Source: Puniceicoccaceae bacterium (lineage in GTDB: Bacteria > Verrucomicrobiota > Verrucomicrobiia > Opitutales > Coraliomargaritaceae). Taken from it: a stretch of 64,000 nt of DNA. Each line of letters begins with the position of its first letter. The first letter of the stretch is position 1. Below, one piece after another: positions 9,742 through 19,322 of the stretch. The notes beneath the pieces are model-generated. The model saw nothing but the letters and a program-made list of their open reading frames with translations, made no database searches and was not told where the DNA came from. The position numbers and the translations under genes are program-made. The stretch spans positions 62,001 to 126,000 of the forward strand of contig PBYS01000002.1 of the NCBI GenBank assembly GCA_002729725.1. The letters are read 5' to 3'.

Positions 9742-10107
9742 TTAGCCAATCCCCAAATCACTCAATAAGCGCTGAAAACCTGCATATTCATGAATCCCAT
9801 TTAGATCTGGATCATGCTGCATCCAGTTAAAATCCTTGTAGCCCCAAGAGATCGCCGTCCGCAGCACTTCGACCGCCTCTGCGGCACGCCCTTTCAGACT
9901 GAGGCTACAGGCCAAATTATAATGCACAGTCGGATCTTCGGGATCTAGCCGCACCAGCTTGCGATCCATTTTCAAGCCAGAATCAATGCGGCCTGCTTGG
10001 GTGTAAATGTGTGCTAATATCGAAGCGACCTGCACATCCTTAGGCATGCGCCGATGTAAGCTCTCGAAAAAGCTCAATTCAAAATCCAGATTGCTGCGAG
10101 TGGCCAT
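9742..10107 (-). CDS. Tetratricopeptide-repeat protein
   Basis: A 121-residue protein from the ATG at 10107. It carries about two TPR units (around residues 22-88), with typical A-x-I-Y-x-x-A-G-R and NLACSLSLKGRAAEAVEVLRTAI patterns, then a C-terminal stretch (WMQHDPDLNGIHEYAGFQRLL) that recurs at the end of TPR proteins of Verrucomicrobiota and relatives. It is likely a cytoplasmic protein-protein interaction module. It lies between a hypothetical gene and the ABC exporter on the same strand and may belong to one operon. The longer ORF starting at 10230 runs into the upstream gene and is not used. Confidence 0.7.
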   Translation of the reverse strand: MATRSNLDFELSFFESLHRRMPKDVQVASILAHIYTQAGRIDSGLKMDRKLVRLDPEDPTVHYNLACSLSLKGRAAEAVEVLRTAISWGYKDFNWMQHDPDLNGIHEYAGFQRLLSDLGIG

Positions 10108-10144
10108 TTTCCGATTGAAAACGCATAGCGCGATGGCGCAAGGA

Positions 10145-10606
10145 CTAGAAGCCCTTCTTGCGCAAGACGTCTTCAAGCTGCGCTTGGAAGGACTGCACAT
10201 CTTCGGGGCTAGGACGGTACTCAGGGTCATCGCCAGGAATCAGGCCGAGCTGTCCTGCAGCACTGAGTTGCCAACCCAAGCTGACGCCATCGCTAAACTT
10301 CACCGTACCACTGACCAGCGCACCAGGGCGCATAATCGCATCCACATCAACAAATACCGAGCCATCGCCGCCCTCGTCCACCAGTTCCGCCTCGGCGTTT
10401 TCGGTTTCCGCATCGGCGGCGTCTTCACCCGCTTCTGGCTCGTCTTCCACCACTGCGATATCCAAGTCGTCGACTAAGAAACGTACATCCATATAAGTCA
10501 TGGATATTTCAAATTCTTCGAGCAGCGAGCGCTGCACATCGGCCAGCGAGCGGCCTGCTTGAACCCATTGTGTAACTGAGGATTTTTGTTCGTCGGTAAG
10601 TTGCAT
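10145..10606 (-). CDS. Hypothetical protein with acidic central region
   Basis: A 153-residue protein that I do not recognise. Residues 1-45 look like a helix-turn-helix-like helical bundle ([26 protein letters not shown]), residues about 50-80 are strongly acidic (Glu, Asp, Ala), and residues 85-135 look like a small beta domain ([32 protein letters not shown]). The last 20 residues are helical. It is first in a minus-strand run with the TPR, ABC and priA genes. It has the look of a conserved lineage-specific protein; no function is assigned. Confidence 0.6.
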   Translation of the reverse strand: MQLTDEQKSSVTQWVQAGRSLADVQRSLLEEFEISMTYMDVRFLVDDLDIAVVEDEPEAGEDAADAETENAEAELVDEGGDGSVFVDVDAIMRPGALVSGTVKFSDGVSLGWQLSAAGQLGLIPGDDPEYRPSPEDVQSFQAQLEDVLRKKGF

Positions 10607-11058
10607 AATCGGTCAAGTTGAGGATGCTGTGCAGCTCGTCAACTAAGAAGCAGTCACAATGATTGCTCAGCTCGGTACTTTGTGGGCGTCATGCCAGCAT
10701 CGCTGACTAGTCACCTCAGTGAAAATTTACGGGTTGAGTCGCGGGCGTCCACGCGGACGTTTTGGACGCAATTTTTCATCCTCCAGATGAGGCTTCTCTG
10801 GCAATGGTGAATCAAAATCAAAAAGTTCTGACACCGTCACTTTCAGAGCCAACGCAATGCCCTCACAGCCTTCAACTGTGGGCGCATTCACCCCAGGTTC
10901 AACCAAGCCAATAAAATCAGTTAATTCTTGCTATCGCCCCTGAGCTAAGCTTCACACATAAGTCACATTAAAATAATTTGCTTTGCCCCATAAATCCACA
11001 CGCCATTTTTGCTCAAAAGCACTACTTCCAATCACCTTGCTGTTCGCCTAGAGATATT
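10607..11058. other. 452-base region with only a regulator remnant
   Basis: The region lies between divergently oriented genes. On the minus strand it holds the broken XRE regulator listed separately (10727-10930). No other gene, RNA or clear promoter was recognised. Confidence 0.4.
10727..10930 (-). pseudogene. Remnant of an XRE-family helix-turn-helix regulator
   Basis: The minus strand is open for 67 codons ending at the stop at 10727-10729. The translation contains DFIGLVEPGVNAPTVEG followed by IALALKVTVSELFDF, which aligns with the end of the recognition helix and the last two helices of XRE/Cro-type DNA-binding domains (consensus: IGxVERG...PTVE...IAxALxVSxSELF). The tail is basic, RPKRPRGRPRLNP, like an AT-hook. 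Upstream, the expected first helices are missing and an in-frame TAG stands just before the remaining codons. It is best read as a truncated, dead regulator gene. Confidence 0.5.
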
Positions 11059-11943
11059 ATGAAATTTCTCCTACTGCTGTTATCGTTCAGTTTCGCCATT
11101 GCGGTAAGTCACGCGAACATCCTGACTTCCATGGCGCAACCGATCACCGGAAACGAAGCAAGAGCGATCATCGAACAACGGGTGGCGGACAAGGCTCTCC
11201 GCGAAGCAAGCCGGGAGGCAGAGTTAGAATCGATGACGGCCACTGATAGCCATGTCGTGCAAAAGGAGAGGCACCGCGTGTCGATCAATCGTGTTGTTCC
11301 GCCCCAGTTGAAAGATGCTCCCGAAATGGCATTGAAGAATACGCAAGCATCGAGAACCAGGACTGAGGAGGAGTGGGCGGCGATGATTGCGGCACAGCCG
11401 AAGCAGCAGTCCATTTCCTTGTCAGTGACGGTGTTCGGAGAGGAATACTCGAAAATCTTGTGGCGAAAGCCCCGCAACGAGGAAACACCGCGTAAAGCAC
11501 CCGAAGAATTCGAGATCTGGACGAACGTCAATTTGAACTATTTGCGGCCTATCGGCACCTTCGACCGAGATAATGTCGTTTACAGTTATATGGGGTTTAC
11601 AGACACGATTACGCGGGAGGATGAAGCCTGGCGTCGGTCCTACGCCAAAGAGCGCGGCTACGTCTACGAATCACGGTGGCAGCTTTGTCCGGTGCGCTTC
11701 ACCCAAGGAAATGCGGAATACGTGCTCGTCGAAAGTGAGGAACGGCGAATCCCGCCAGAACTATACCAACAGATGGACGCGCTGTTCGGGCACTACCTTG
11801 AGAACGAAGACAGGTTCAAAGCTGAATTTCTAAGAAGTGAGGCGTTGAGGAAGGCGAGAGAAGCCTATCTTAAAGAAAATCCACCAGAGCCCAAAGACGT
11901 GATCATCAATCACTGGCCAATCTCGAAAGAAGGTGCCCGATGA
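11059..11943 (+). CDS. Exported hypothetical protein
   Basis: A 294-residue protein with a clear signal peptide (MKFLLLLLSFSFAIAVSHA), so the ATG at 11059 is used although the frame is open further upstream. The mature part is charged and helical at both ends, with a middle beta-rich domain (around SISLSVTVFGEEYSKILW and WTNVNLNYLRPIG). No family was recognised. Its stop codon overlaps the start of the next gene (ATGA), so the two exported proteins are translationally coupled and probably work together at the cell surface. Confidence 0.65.
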   Translation: MKFLLLLLSFSFAIAVSHANILTSMAQPITGNEARAIIEQRVADKALREASREAELESMTATDSHVVQKERHRVSINRVVPPQLKDAPEMALKNTQASRTRTEEEWAAMIAAQPKQQSISLSVTVFGEEYSKILWRKPRNEETPRKAPEEFEIWTNVNLNYLRPIGTFDRDNVVYSYMGFTDTITREDEAWRRSYAKERGYVYESRWQLCPVRFTQGNAEYVLVESEERRIPPELYQQMDALFGHYLENEDRFKAEFLRSEALRKAREAYLKENPPEPKDVIINHWPISKEGAR

Positions 11944-14702
11944 GCTGGGTCAAATTGAAACTCGGACTGCTTGCCAGCGGTTTGCTGACCTTGCAGTCGG
12001 TAGCCGTCGGCGCAGCCCCGACCGCCTCCGATTTGAACCATGGATTGGGCGTCGAGGTCGATACGCTTAACGATGTGTCAACGCTTTCCTGGTGGGGGGC
12101 GACCGGAGAGACCTATTTCATCCAAGTCACAGCGGATCTCACGGCAGGCTGGGAATATATCGACTACATTTATCCCGGTGTGGACGATGCGCTGGCGCAC
12201 GGCTTCGCCGTCAACACGGATGCTTTCTTTTATCGCCTCAAATATACCGACCAGCCGACAACTGACCCATGGAATGACGATTTCGATGGAGACGATATAG
12301 GTAATCAAGACGAGCTAAACCAAAATACCGATCCATTCGCCTTCGACGATTCTAATGGCAACGGCATCCCCGACGATTGGGAGAGCTTCTGGGATGACCA
12401 GTTCGCGGTCTTTCCGAAGCTGATCGAAGTTGAATTGACTCATGGTGAAAGCGCGACCAAAATGATCTACCTAAATGATCCGGTTGCGCCGGATGCGGAT
12501 TTCACTGTGACGGTGACAGGCAATGTGGCTGCGGCCCAGGGTGCTTATTTGACCGAAGATTCCATCACTGGCACGGCGACATATAACTGGACCGAAATTA
12601 GCTCATTGGGAACTACGATGAGCCTCATCTCAACATCGGATGATGCTGTTGAAACGATTCCATTAAACGACTTTAATTTTCTGCTCTACGGAGTTAGATA
12701 TGATCAGATATTCGTTTCATCCAACGGGCAGATTCTGTTTGGTTCAGGGGATGATCCTCACAGTAATCTTTCAATTCCTGCCACTAGTTCTCCAAATGCG
12801 TTTATCGCCGCTTTTTGGGATGATTTGAAGCCTGCGACAGGAGGCAGTATCTACTACCTGGAGGATGGGGACGTGCTGATTGTTCAATTTGAGTCTGTCC
12901 GTCGATATAGCGGTGCGGGGGAATACACCTTTCAAGTGGTGCTCCATCGAGACGGTCGCATTGATCTATATTTCAAGAATATGACTGGAATCCTAGACTC
13001 GGCCACTATTGGTATCGAAAGTGCCAATGGACAAGAGGGCATTCAAGTCGCGTTTAATGAAGTCTATGTGCAGGATCTGCTGGCAGTCCGTTTAACCCAA
13101 GCCCCGGCCTATTTCGTGGAAGTTTCTCCCCTTTCCGGCACGGCCACACAGGGCAGTTTTTCCAGTCTCGCAGTGGATTTTGAAACCTTTGAACTGGAGC
13201 CGGGCATTTATCAGGCCGATATTGAGATCGCCCACACCGGCACGGGCACCACACCGTGGACGATTCCGGCGATTCTAGAGCTGACCAACCCACCCTCGCA
13301 GATCGAACTGACCGCCCCAACAGACGGTTTCACGATGTGGAGCGACGAGAGTGTCACCTTGAGCGCGACGGCCACCGACGACGATTTCGGGATCGAGCGG
13401 GTCGAGTTTTTCGCTGACGAAGCAAAGCAGGGAGAGGATTTGACAGGTTCCAACTACACTCATAATTGGCAGCCACCCTCCCTAGGAGTTTACAGTATTA
13501 CCGCCCGCGCGGTAGATCGGCTGGGCACGGTAAGCATTTCCGAGCCGATCACCGTCACAGTGCTCGAAGATTCCGACCTCGACCGGATGGAAGATGGCTG
13601 GGAGCTCCAAACATTCGGCGACTTGACTCTAGAAGCCTCCGAAGACTACGACTTGGACGGCTTCCCCAATATCATCGAGTATCACCACGGCAGCGATGCT
13701 GCCGATCCTGCTTCGATGCCTCAGTTTACGGGCACCCTGAGTGCGACGAGTCCATTAACGGATATCGGCGAGGTCCGCTACTTCCGGGTGGATGGCGTGT
13801 CCAACTCTGCCTTTGAGAAGAGCACGATTCAAGCAGCGATCAACGCGGCAGATGATTTCGATATCATCGAGGTTATGCCTGGAATCTACGACGAGAGTAT
13901 TGATCTCGATGCTCGAGTCTATCTGTTTTCAGCTGATGGAGCTCGCTCCACGATTATAGACGGTGGCGCACGAAACGACCGTGTTGTCGATCTCGCGGCA
14001 GAAGCCGTCATCGAAGGCTTCACCATTCGCAATGGTGCCCACAGCTCGGACGGCAGTGGCCTTTATATCAGCGAAGGCTCGTCATTCGACAAAATGCGCA
14101 TTGTTGGCTGCGTCATCCGAGATAACCAAGCGGGCGAGCAAGGCGGCGGCGTTTACGTCAGCAATGGACGCCCCACCTTTGTCTCCTGCACCATCGCAGC
14201 AAATTCCGGCGGCGCGATCTACAACACTTCCAGTTCCAACATAGTTACTTTGGTCAACACCCTCCTGTGGAACCCGGATGCACCTGATGAAACAGCCGGA
14301 CAAACTGCGAGCATCATCTGGGATCACAGCCTGAGCCGGGACAGCGTTACCGGTAACGTCCTAATTGATGGCGTGGATCAACTCACAACCAATCCGGGCT
14401 TAGCTTACGATGATTCACTCCTAGCGATTTCGCCAGCCCGCGATGCGGGAACAAATGCCCTACACGCAAAGCACGACCTTGACGGCGAAGCACTGACCGA
14501 CGGCCTCAAAGACATCGGTGCCGACGAATTCACCGATGGTGACAATGACGGCCTGCCCGATTGGATCGAAACACTCGCGGGCATCAACTTAACCGCAGGT
14601 GGAGACAACGACAGCGACTACCTAACAAACCTCGAAGACTTCAATGCAGGTGCAAACCCACTATCCAACGACACCGACGACGATCAAGGTAACTTTATTT
14701 AG
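11940..14702 (+). pseudogene. Large exported beta-helix/Ig-like protein, 3' end cut by an insertion sequence
   Basis: The product has a signal peptide (about 1-26), then aspartate-rich calcium-binding-type repeats (about 118-145), a beta-sandwich region (about 230-390), an Ig-like domain (about 455-540, TAPTDGFTMWSDESVTLSATA), further aspartate-rich repeats, and a right-handed parallel beta-helix of the DUF1565 type (about 625-790) before more aspartate-rich repeats. Such proteins sit on or outside the cell and bind surfaces or polysaccharides. The frame enters the IS inverted repeat at 14685, and the last five codons and stop are IS-encoded, so a C-terminal anchor or sorting domain is probably lost. 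The truncated protein may still be made. Confidence 0.7.
14685..14702. repeat. Left inverted repeat of the insertion sequence
   Basis: The sequence CAAGGTAACTTTATTTAG matches the reverse complement of 16573-16590 at 17 of 18 positions. It supplies the last five codons and the stop of the interrupted host gene. Confidence 0.8.
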
Positions 14703-14741
14703 ATCGCTCATGTCAGTTATCCGCTGGCTTAAAAAAAAGTG

Positions 14742-14757
14742 TTGCCCGTTTGGGCAA
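14742..14757 (+). promoter_or_regulatory. Hairpin before the transposase start
   Basis: TTGCCC (14742-14747) and GGGCAA (14752-14757) form a perfect six-base stem with a four-base loop, inside the IS and 22 bases ahead of the transposase ATG. Hairpins in this position in many insertion sequences block translation of transcripts that enter from outside; that role is inferred here. Confidence 0.4.
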
Positions 14758-14778
14758 AATCCTTCGTGATATGAATGG

Positions 14779-16580
14779 ATGACTCTCAAAACCGACAGCC
14801 CATTCGAGACGGATCCTCCCGTTTTTCTGCTCAAAGACCTGACTACCCGTGCGCTGGAAACGCACGAGTATGCACTGGCCGGACAGCTGCTCGAGCAGCA
14901 GCACTATCTGGGCGACTGCCCGGCAGGGCGTCAGCTACTGCAAGTAGTCGAGTATCAAGGGCACTGGGTGGCGCTACTGGACTGGGGCCCTGCCTGCTGG
15001 AAGCTTGCTGACCGCGAAACTCATATCGGATGGACGCACCAGCAGCGTGCTCAGCGGCTTGGTCTGATAGTGCAAAACCGGCGTTTTTTGGTGCTCGGGC
15101 AAGAGCGCATGCCCAATCTGGCTTCACGTGCGCTGGGCTTATCCCTGAGAGCTTTACCTGAGCACTGGAAAGCGCTCCACGGCTACTGCCCCGTCATGGC
15201 GGAGACCTTCACCGACATTGAGCAGTTCGAGGGCACTTGTTACAAAGCGACCAACTGGAAGCCACTTGGACTGACCAAGGGCTTCGAGCGGCACCGCGCT
15301 GACTACTTCCGTAAGCATGGACGCCCCAAAAAACTTTGGATCAAAAGCCTCAACCGCAACTCGCTACGCATCCTAACAGGTATGGATGTGCCCAAGGCCT
15401 ATGAGCGGGGGCTCAATCAAAACAGCCCAGAGCGCGACCTAGCTCTGACCAAAGGACAGATGTTGGGGCTTCGCGAGCACTTCCAAAAACACTTCACTGA
15501 TCCCCGTCGCGACAACCGGACTTACCCCGCTTCCTCACTGCTGGTGTTCATTACCATGGCCCTGCTGGCTGGACGCGACACACTCACTTCCATCCAGCGC
15601 TACGGGAACCTATTAACCAATCAGCAGCGGCGCTGGCTCGACTTCCCCCTAAAGAAAGGCACCAGCGTGCGCAAAGCACCCAGTTGGAGCGCCCTTTACA
15701 ACTTCCTGACTCAAATCAAACCGGACGACTTTGCCAGTTGCCTAAACCTCTGGCTCGGCAGCAATCTAGGCACGCTTCCCCGCGCACTGGCAATCGACGG
15801 CAAGTGGATACGAGACCAAGCCTTGAGCCTGTGCCTGAGCGAGCACGAAACTGGAGCACCTGTGGCTGTCGGCTTCGCTGAGAAAAAATCAAAGACCGAT
15901 GAAAACAAACGCGAAGGCGAGCAAACCGTAGCCCTAAAGCTCTACGCAAACACCAATCTGGAAGGAGCCACGATCACTGGCGACGCGCTCAATAACAACA
16001 AGCCACAGGCACACGCCATCACACAGGCCGGAGCTCATTACTTCCTCCAGCTAAAAAACGAAAACCGCCACGCCTACAAGGCAGCCGACCGACTCGCCCA
16101 AGAGGGCTCCCCCCTTTTACCTACACGGAAGAACCCGACACCTCCCACGGACGCTTCGACCAGCGAAGCATAGAAGTTTACCCCTTCGAACCGCTCGAAG
16201 CAAACCTACCCGAATGCCGCAGCTTGGCTGTTATACGCCGCACCCGCACGACCGATCCCGAAGAAGTGCCGCAGATCGTCTTCTTCACGACCGATCATCA
16301 GCCCGAGAAAGGATGCGCCCAAACCTTCGCCCAACTCGCCAGAGGACACTGGGGAGGCTGCGAAATACGAAACCACTGGGTGCGCGACCACTGCATGCGC
16401 GAAGACAAAACCCGCTCTAAAAAACACAACATCAACTGTGCTCTGGCAGGACTACGCGTTTGCCTGATCGCTATCAAAGCAAACCTATATCCCAATCAAT
16501 CATGGCCTTCGATTCAGGAGCGCTGTCAGAGAGACCCCACTATTGCATACCAAGCTGTCGCCATGCTACGGCCTAAATGA
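14779..16580 (+). pseudogene. ISAs1-like DDE transposase with N-terminal DruA (DUF4338) domain, frameshifted
   Basis: The first frame (14779-16173) encodes a DUF4338/DruA-like domain at about residues 30-190 (HYLGD, LADRETHIGW, FLVLGQERMPNLASRALG, ETFTDIEQFEGTCYKATNW) and then an ISAs1 transposase core with the first catalytic Asp in AIDGKW (about residue 340) and the second in TGDAL (about 400). The rest, including the HWGG-EIRNHW segment with the catalytic Glu, lies in the -1 frame up to 16580. The switch falls at a run of six C and four T (16109-16118). A one-base loss or an assembly error is most likely; programmed slippage is possible but the site is not a classic slippery heptamer. Confidence 0.8.
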
Positions 16581-16590
16581 AGTTACCTTG
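16573..16590. repeat. Right inverted repeat of the insertion sequence
   Basis: Its reverse complement, CAAGGTAACTTCATTTAG, matches the left end at 17 of 18 positions. The transposase stop codon (16578-16580) lies within it. Confidence 0.8.
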
Positions 16591-16738
16591 TAGGGTCGCG
16601 TCTGCTTAAAATTAAACAGTGCAAATGGAACCTCCGATGCCCTCTCGCACTCAGCTCCATTATGGAAACTTAAGTTGCAGTAGACGCACTTGAAACTGCT
16701 GGCCGCTCCTTGGCGTAAGCCACTAAATCCAGTAGCAA

Positions 16739-16754
16739 AGCCGCATTTGCGGCT
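16739..16754 (-). terminator. Short hairpin after the yhhQ-like gene
   Basis: AGCCGCA and TGCGGCT form a seven-base stem with a two-base loop immediately beyond the stop codon of the minus-strand transporter gene. The minus strand continues with only TT after the stem, so it is a weak intrinsic terminator or a repetitive palindromic element. Confidence 0.3.
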
Positions 16755-16755
16755 C

Positions 16756-17391
16756 CTATGTCGACGCTTCCAATCGCCGCTGTAAACTGCGTAACACCAC
16801 TTTATATGCAGGGAGAAACAGGAGAATATTGATGAGTAATTTAAAGGCGTAATCAACTGCTGCAATTTCCATCCAGTTCGCAGCCATAAATGGATCGCTG
16901 GACGCATAAAATGCGATTGCAAAAAAAGCGACCGTATCCACCGCATTCCCAAAGACGCTTGATGCCGCAGGAGCTAACCACCACTGCTGTCTCTGCCGGA
17001 GTCGATTAAACACCAAGACATCACACAGTTGTCCGATCGCATAAGCAGCAAAACTTGCCACCGCAATACGTGCGATAAATGCATTCCATGACAGTAATTG
17101 CCCGGCCCCCTGATACGCCCCGTCCAAAAACAGCACAGATATCAGATACGAAAGCAACAAGGCGGGAAACATCGCGATAAAGATCACCTTCCGCGCCAAC
17201 CCAGCCCCACAGATGCGCACGGTGAGGTCAGTGGTCAGAAAGATTAATGGAAAACTGAATGCGCCCCAAGTAGTATGAAGGCCGAAAATTTGAATCGGGA
17301 ACTGCACCAAGTAATTACTGGCCGCGATAAAGAGGACATGTAAAGCAATGAGCCGCAACAGACTGAGCGTGGATGGATTGGAGGACTGCAT
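16756..17391 (-). CDS. yhhQ: Queuosine precursor transporter, YhhQ type
   Basis: YhhQ imports 7-cyano-7-deazaguanine and 7-aminomethyl-7-deazaguanine for queuosine tRNA modification. The 211-residue protein has about six membrane segments and follows E. coli YhhQ closely over its length: SNYLVQFP, LGFHTTWGAFSFP-like opening, FLTTDLTVRICGAGLARKVIF, NRLRQRQQWWLAPAASSVFGNAVDT, and WMEIAAVDYAFKLLI. The ATG at 17391 lies two bases after the recD stop codon on the same strand, so it may be transcribed with recCBD. The close likeness to gammaproteobacterial sequences is noticeable. Confidence 0.9.
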   Translation of the reverse strand: MQSSNPSTLSLLRLIALHVLFIAASNYLVQFPIQIFGLHTTWGAFSFPLIFLTTDLTVRICGAGLARKVIFIAMFPALLLSYLISVLFLDGAYQGAGQLLSWNAFIARIAVASFAAYAIGQLCDVLVFNRLRQRQQWWLAPAASSVFGNAVDTVAFFAIAFYASSDPFMAANWMEIAAVDYAFKLLINILLFLPAYKVVLRSLQRRLEAST

Positions 17392-17393
17392 AT

Positions 17394-19322
17394 TTAAGAA
17401 TAGAGCAACTCTTGTCGCAAGCCGGAGCGGCGTTGCAGACGTGGCAGCGTAGCTCCGATGAAGGCTTCGGGTAGCACCAGTGACACTTGACGCTTGCCGC
17501 GGGTGATCGCGGTGTAGACGAGTTCCCAGGTGATGAATGGGCGCTGCATTTCGGGCAGCACGACCACAACAGCGTCGTATTCGGAGCCTTGGGATTTGTG
17601 GATGGTGAGCGCAAATGCGGCTTCCCAGTCGGGCAGTGCAAAGGGGTTGAAGGAGCGTGCTTCACCACCGCGGACTATCGGCGGTAGATAAGCGAGCAGC
17701 TCGCCGCTCGCATCGGCGCGAAAGATACCGCAGTCGCCATTCGCAAGGCCGAGGAGCTTATCGTTGCTGCGAATCATGAAGGGCAGACCGTCTTGCGGCT
17801 GGCTGGGATTCACACCGGCTCCCAGCACATGTTCGGTCAATAATTGATTGATGGCTTCAACGCCCTGCTCTCCCCGGCGCACGGCACACAAGATGCGAAC
17901 CTGATCGAGCACCTCCAAGAGCTCCAGGACACTGGCCTGTGCAGCTAGGGCGCGTTTGAGTGCGTCGACCGACTGATACAGACAGCGGTGCCAATCGGCA
18001 GAGAGCGGAATGCACGGCACACTCAGCTCGTCGACTTCGGGCAGGCGGTCGGACTCTAAGAGATGTCGCGCGAGTTGCCCGACTTCGGAATCGCCGCTAA
18101 AGCGATAGCTTTTTGTCAGCTCCACAACGGCATCACCGCAAAGCGCGGGGGCGTCCTCGTAAGCGGGCAGCGCGCAAGCACTGACTGCTTTAAAGGCGGC
18201 TTGAAACTCTGCGGAGCTCACATTCAAATTACCATAAGTGGAGCTTACCGTGCCGGTCAGATCGGTAAAGACATTGCCGGTGCCCACGGCGGCCAATTGA
18301 TTTTTATCGCCCAACAAAACAATACGACAGTGCGCGGGCAAGGCATCCAATAACGCGATCAACAGAGCGAGGTCCACCATCGACGACTCATCCACGATCA
18401 GCACATCGCAGCTGACTGGATTGCCGGCGTGGTGTGTGAAACCCGCACTGCCACGGCTGCCGAGAAAGGAGTGAATCGTGGAGGCAGGCGACAGGATGCC
18501 TTCCTTCAATTCGCTGAGCTTGGCGTATGCCGTGGCGGGGAGTTGTTGCAGCATGGCATCGAAGCCCTCGGCGAAGGATTCGCGCAAACGCTCGGCCGCT
18601 TTACCCGTCGGTGCCACCATGCGAATCGACTCTGGACGCTGTGATTCGGGCAAACTCAGAAGGAGTCCGATCAAGCGCGTGACGGTGGTCGTCTTGCCCG
18701 TGCCGGGCCCGCCGGTGATAACGGATAAGTCATGCCGCAAGGCGGCATAGCAAGCCGCGGCTTGCCAAGGATTCTCATTCAAAGACTCGGGTGGAAAAAA
18801 GTCCTGAAAACTAGCCTTAAAATCGACCGGAAACTCAAAAACAGGCCGTTGTAAGCGTTCACGCACAAATGCGCCCACGCGGGCTTCCATGCGATACCAA
18901 CGCTGCAAGTAGATCAATTGTCCATCGGGGCGATACACAAAGCAAAGCGGCGACGACTCAGTCAACTGATCGGCCGGCTGCACCCACTCGGGAAATTGCT
19001 CGCACAGCGCCGGCCCGTCGCCGAGCAGGTCGACCAGCGTCAAGCCAGACTCCAGCAGCTCGGACTCAGCCGCATCAAAAAAGTCGGCCAACAAGATGGA
19101 GCGGTCTAGGTAAAGCCCACTGTGTGACTGACTCTGCGCATAGTTCGTGAATGCCGCCAACCAAAACAAGCGTGCGGGTGCTTGCTGTAAAACTTCCAGC
19201 GTGGGCCGCGGCTTCAGTGGCGAACCACAGAGCACTTTGATCCCCAATGAAATGTCCACGGGGCGCAGTTGCTGCAACAAGCTCGCGAGCAATTCCTTAG
19301 TCAATTCAGGGTGCGTTGTCAT
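17394..19322 (-). CDS. recD: Exodeoxyribonuclease V alpha subunit RecD
   Basis: RecD is the 5'-to-3' helicase of the RecBCD helicase-nuclease that processes double-strand ends. The 642-residue protein has Walker [17 protein letters not shown] (about 205), [26 protein letters not shown] with [12 protein letters not shown], and the C-terminal SF1B motif [11 protein letters not shown] plus VYTAITRGK. Its start codon directly adjoins the recB stop codon, with AAAGGA about nine bases ahead, so translation is coupled. Order recC-recB-recD on the minus strand supports a complete complex. Confidence 0.95.
   Translation of the reverse strand: MTTHPELTKELLASLLQQLRPVDISLGIKVLCGSPLKPRPTLEVLQQAPARLFWLAAFTNYAQSQSHSGLYLDRSILLADFFDAAESELLESGLTLVDLLGDGPALCEQFPEWVQPADQLTESSPLCFVYRPDGQLIYLQRWYRMEARVGAFVRERLQRPVFEFPVDFKASFQDFFPPESLNENPWQAAACYAALRHDLSVITGGPGTGKTTTVTRLIGLLLSLPESQRPESIRMVAPTGKAAERLRESFAEGFDAMLQQLPATAYAKLSELKEGILSPASTIHSFLGSRGSAGFTHHAGNPVSCDVLIVDESSMVDLALLIALLDALPAHCRIVLLGDKNQLAAVGTGNVFTDLTGTVSSTYGNLNVSSAEFQAAFKAVSACALPAYEDAPALCGDAVVELTKSYRFSGDSEVGQLARHLLESDRLPEVDELSVPCIPLSADWHRCLYQSVDALKRALAAQASVLELLEVLDQVRILCAVRRGEQGVEAINQLLTEHVLGAGVNPSQPQDGLPFMIRSNDKLLGLANGDCGIFRADASGELLAYLPPIVRGGEARSFNPFALPDWEAAFALTIHKSQGSEYDAVVVVLPEMQRPFITWELVYTAITRGKRQVSLVLPEAFIGATLPRLQRRSGLRQELLYS

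Larger units (their letters stand above)
14685..16590 (+). mobile_element. ISAs1-family-like insertion sequence with DruA-transposase fusion
   Basis: A 1906-bp element bounded by an 18-bp inverted repeat with one mismatch, starting CAAGGTAACTT at the left end and at the reverse complement of the right end. It contains one transposase gene (with a frameshift), a hairpin ahead of that gene, and no passenger gene. The right inverted repeat includes the transposase stop codon. No direct target repeat is visible outside the ends (left flank ACGACGAT, right flank TAGGGTCG), suggesting a flanking deletion or rearrangement after insertion. Confidence 0.8.

Noticed and set aside
16100..16125. Programmed -1 frameshift in the transposase
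   Set aside because: The codons around the C6-T4 run do not allow good re-pairing of both tRNAs, and ISAs1 transposases are usually encoded in one frame.
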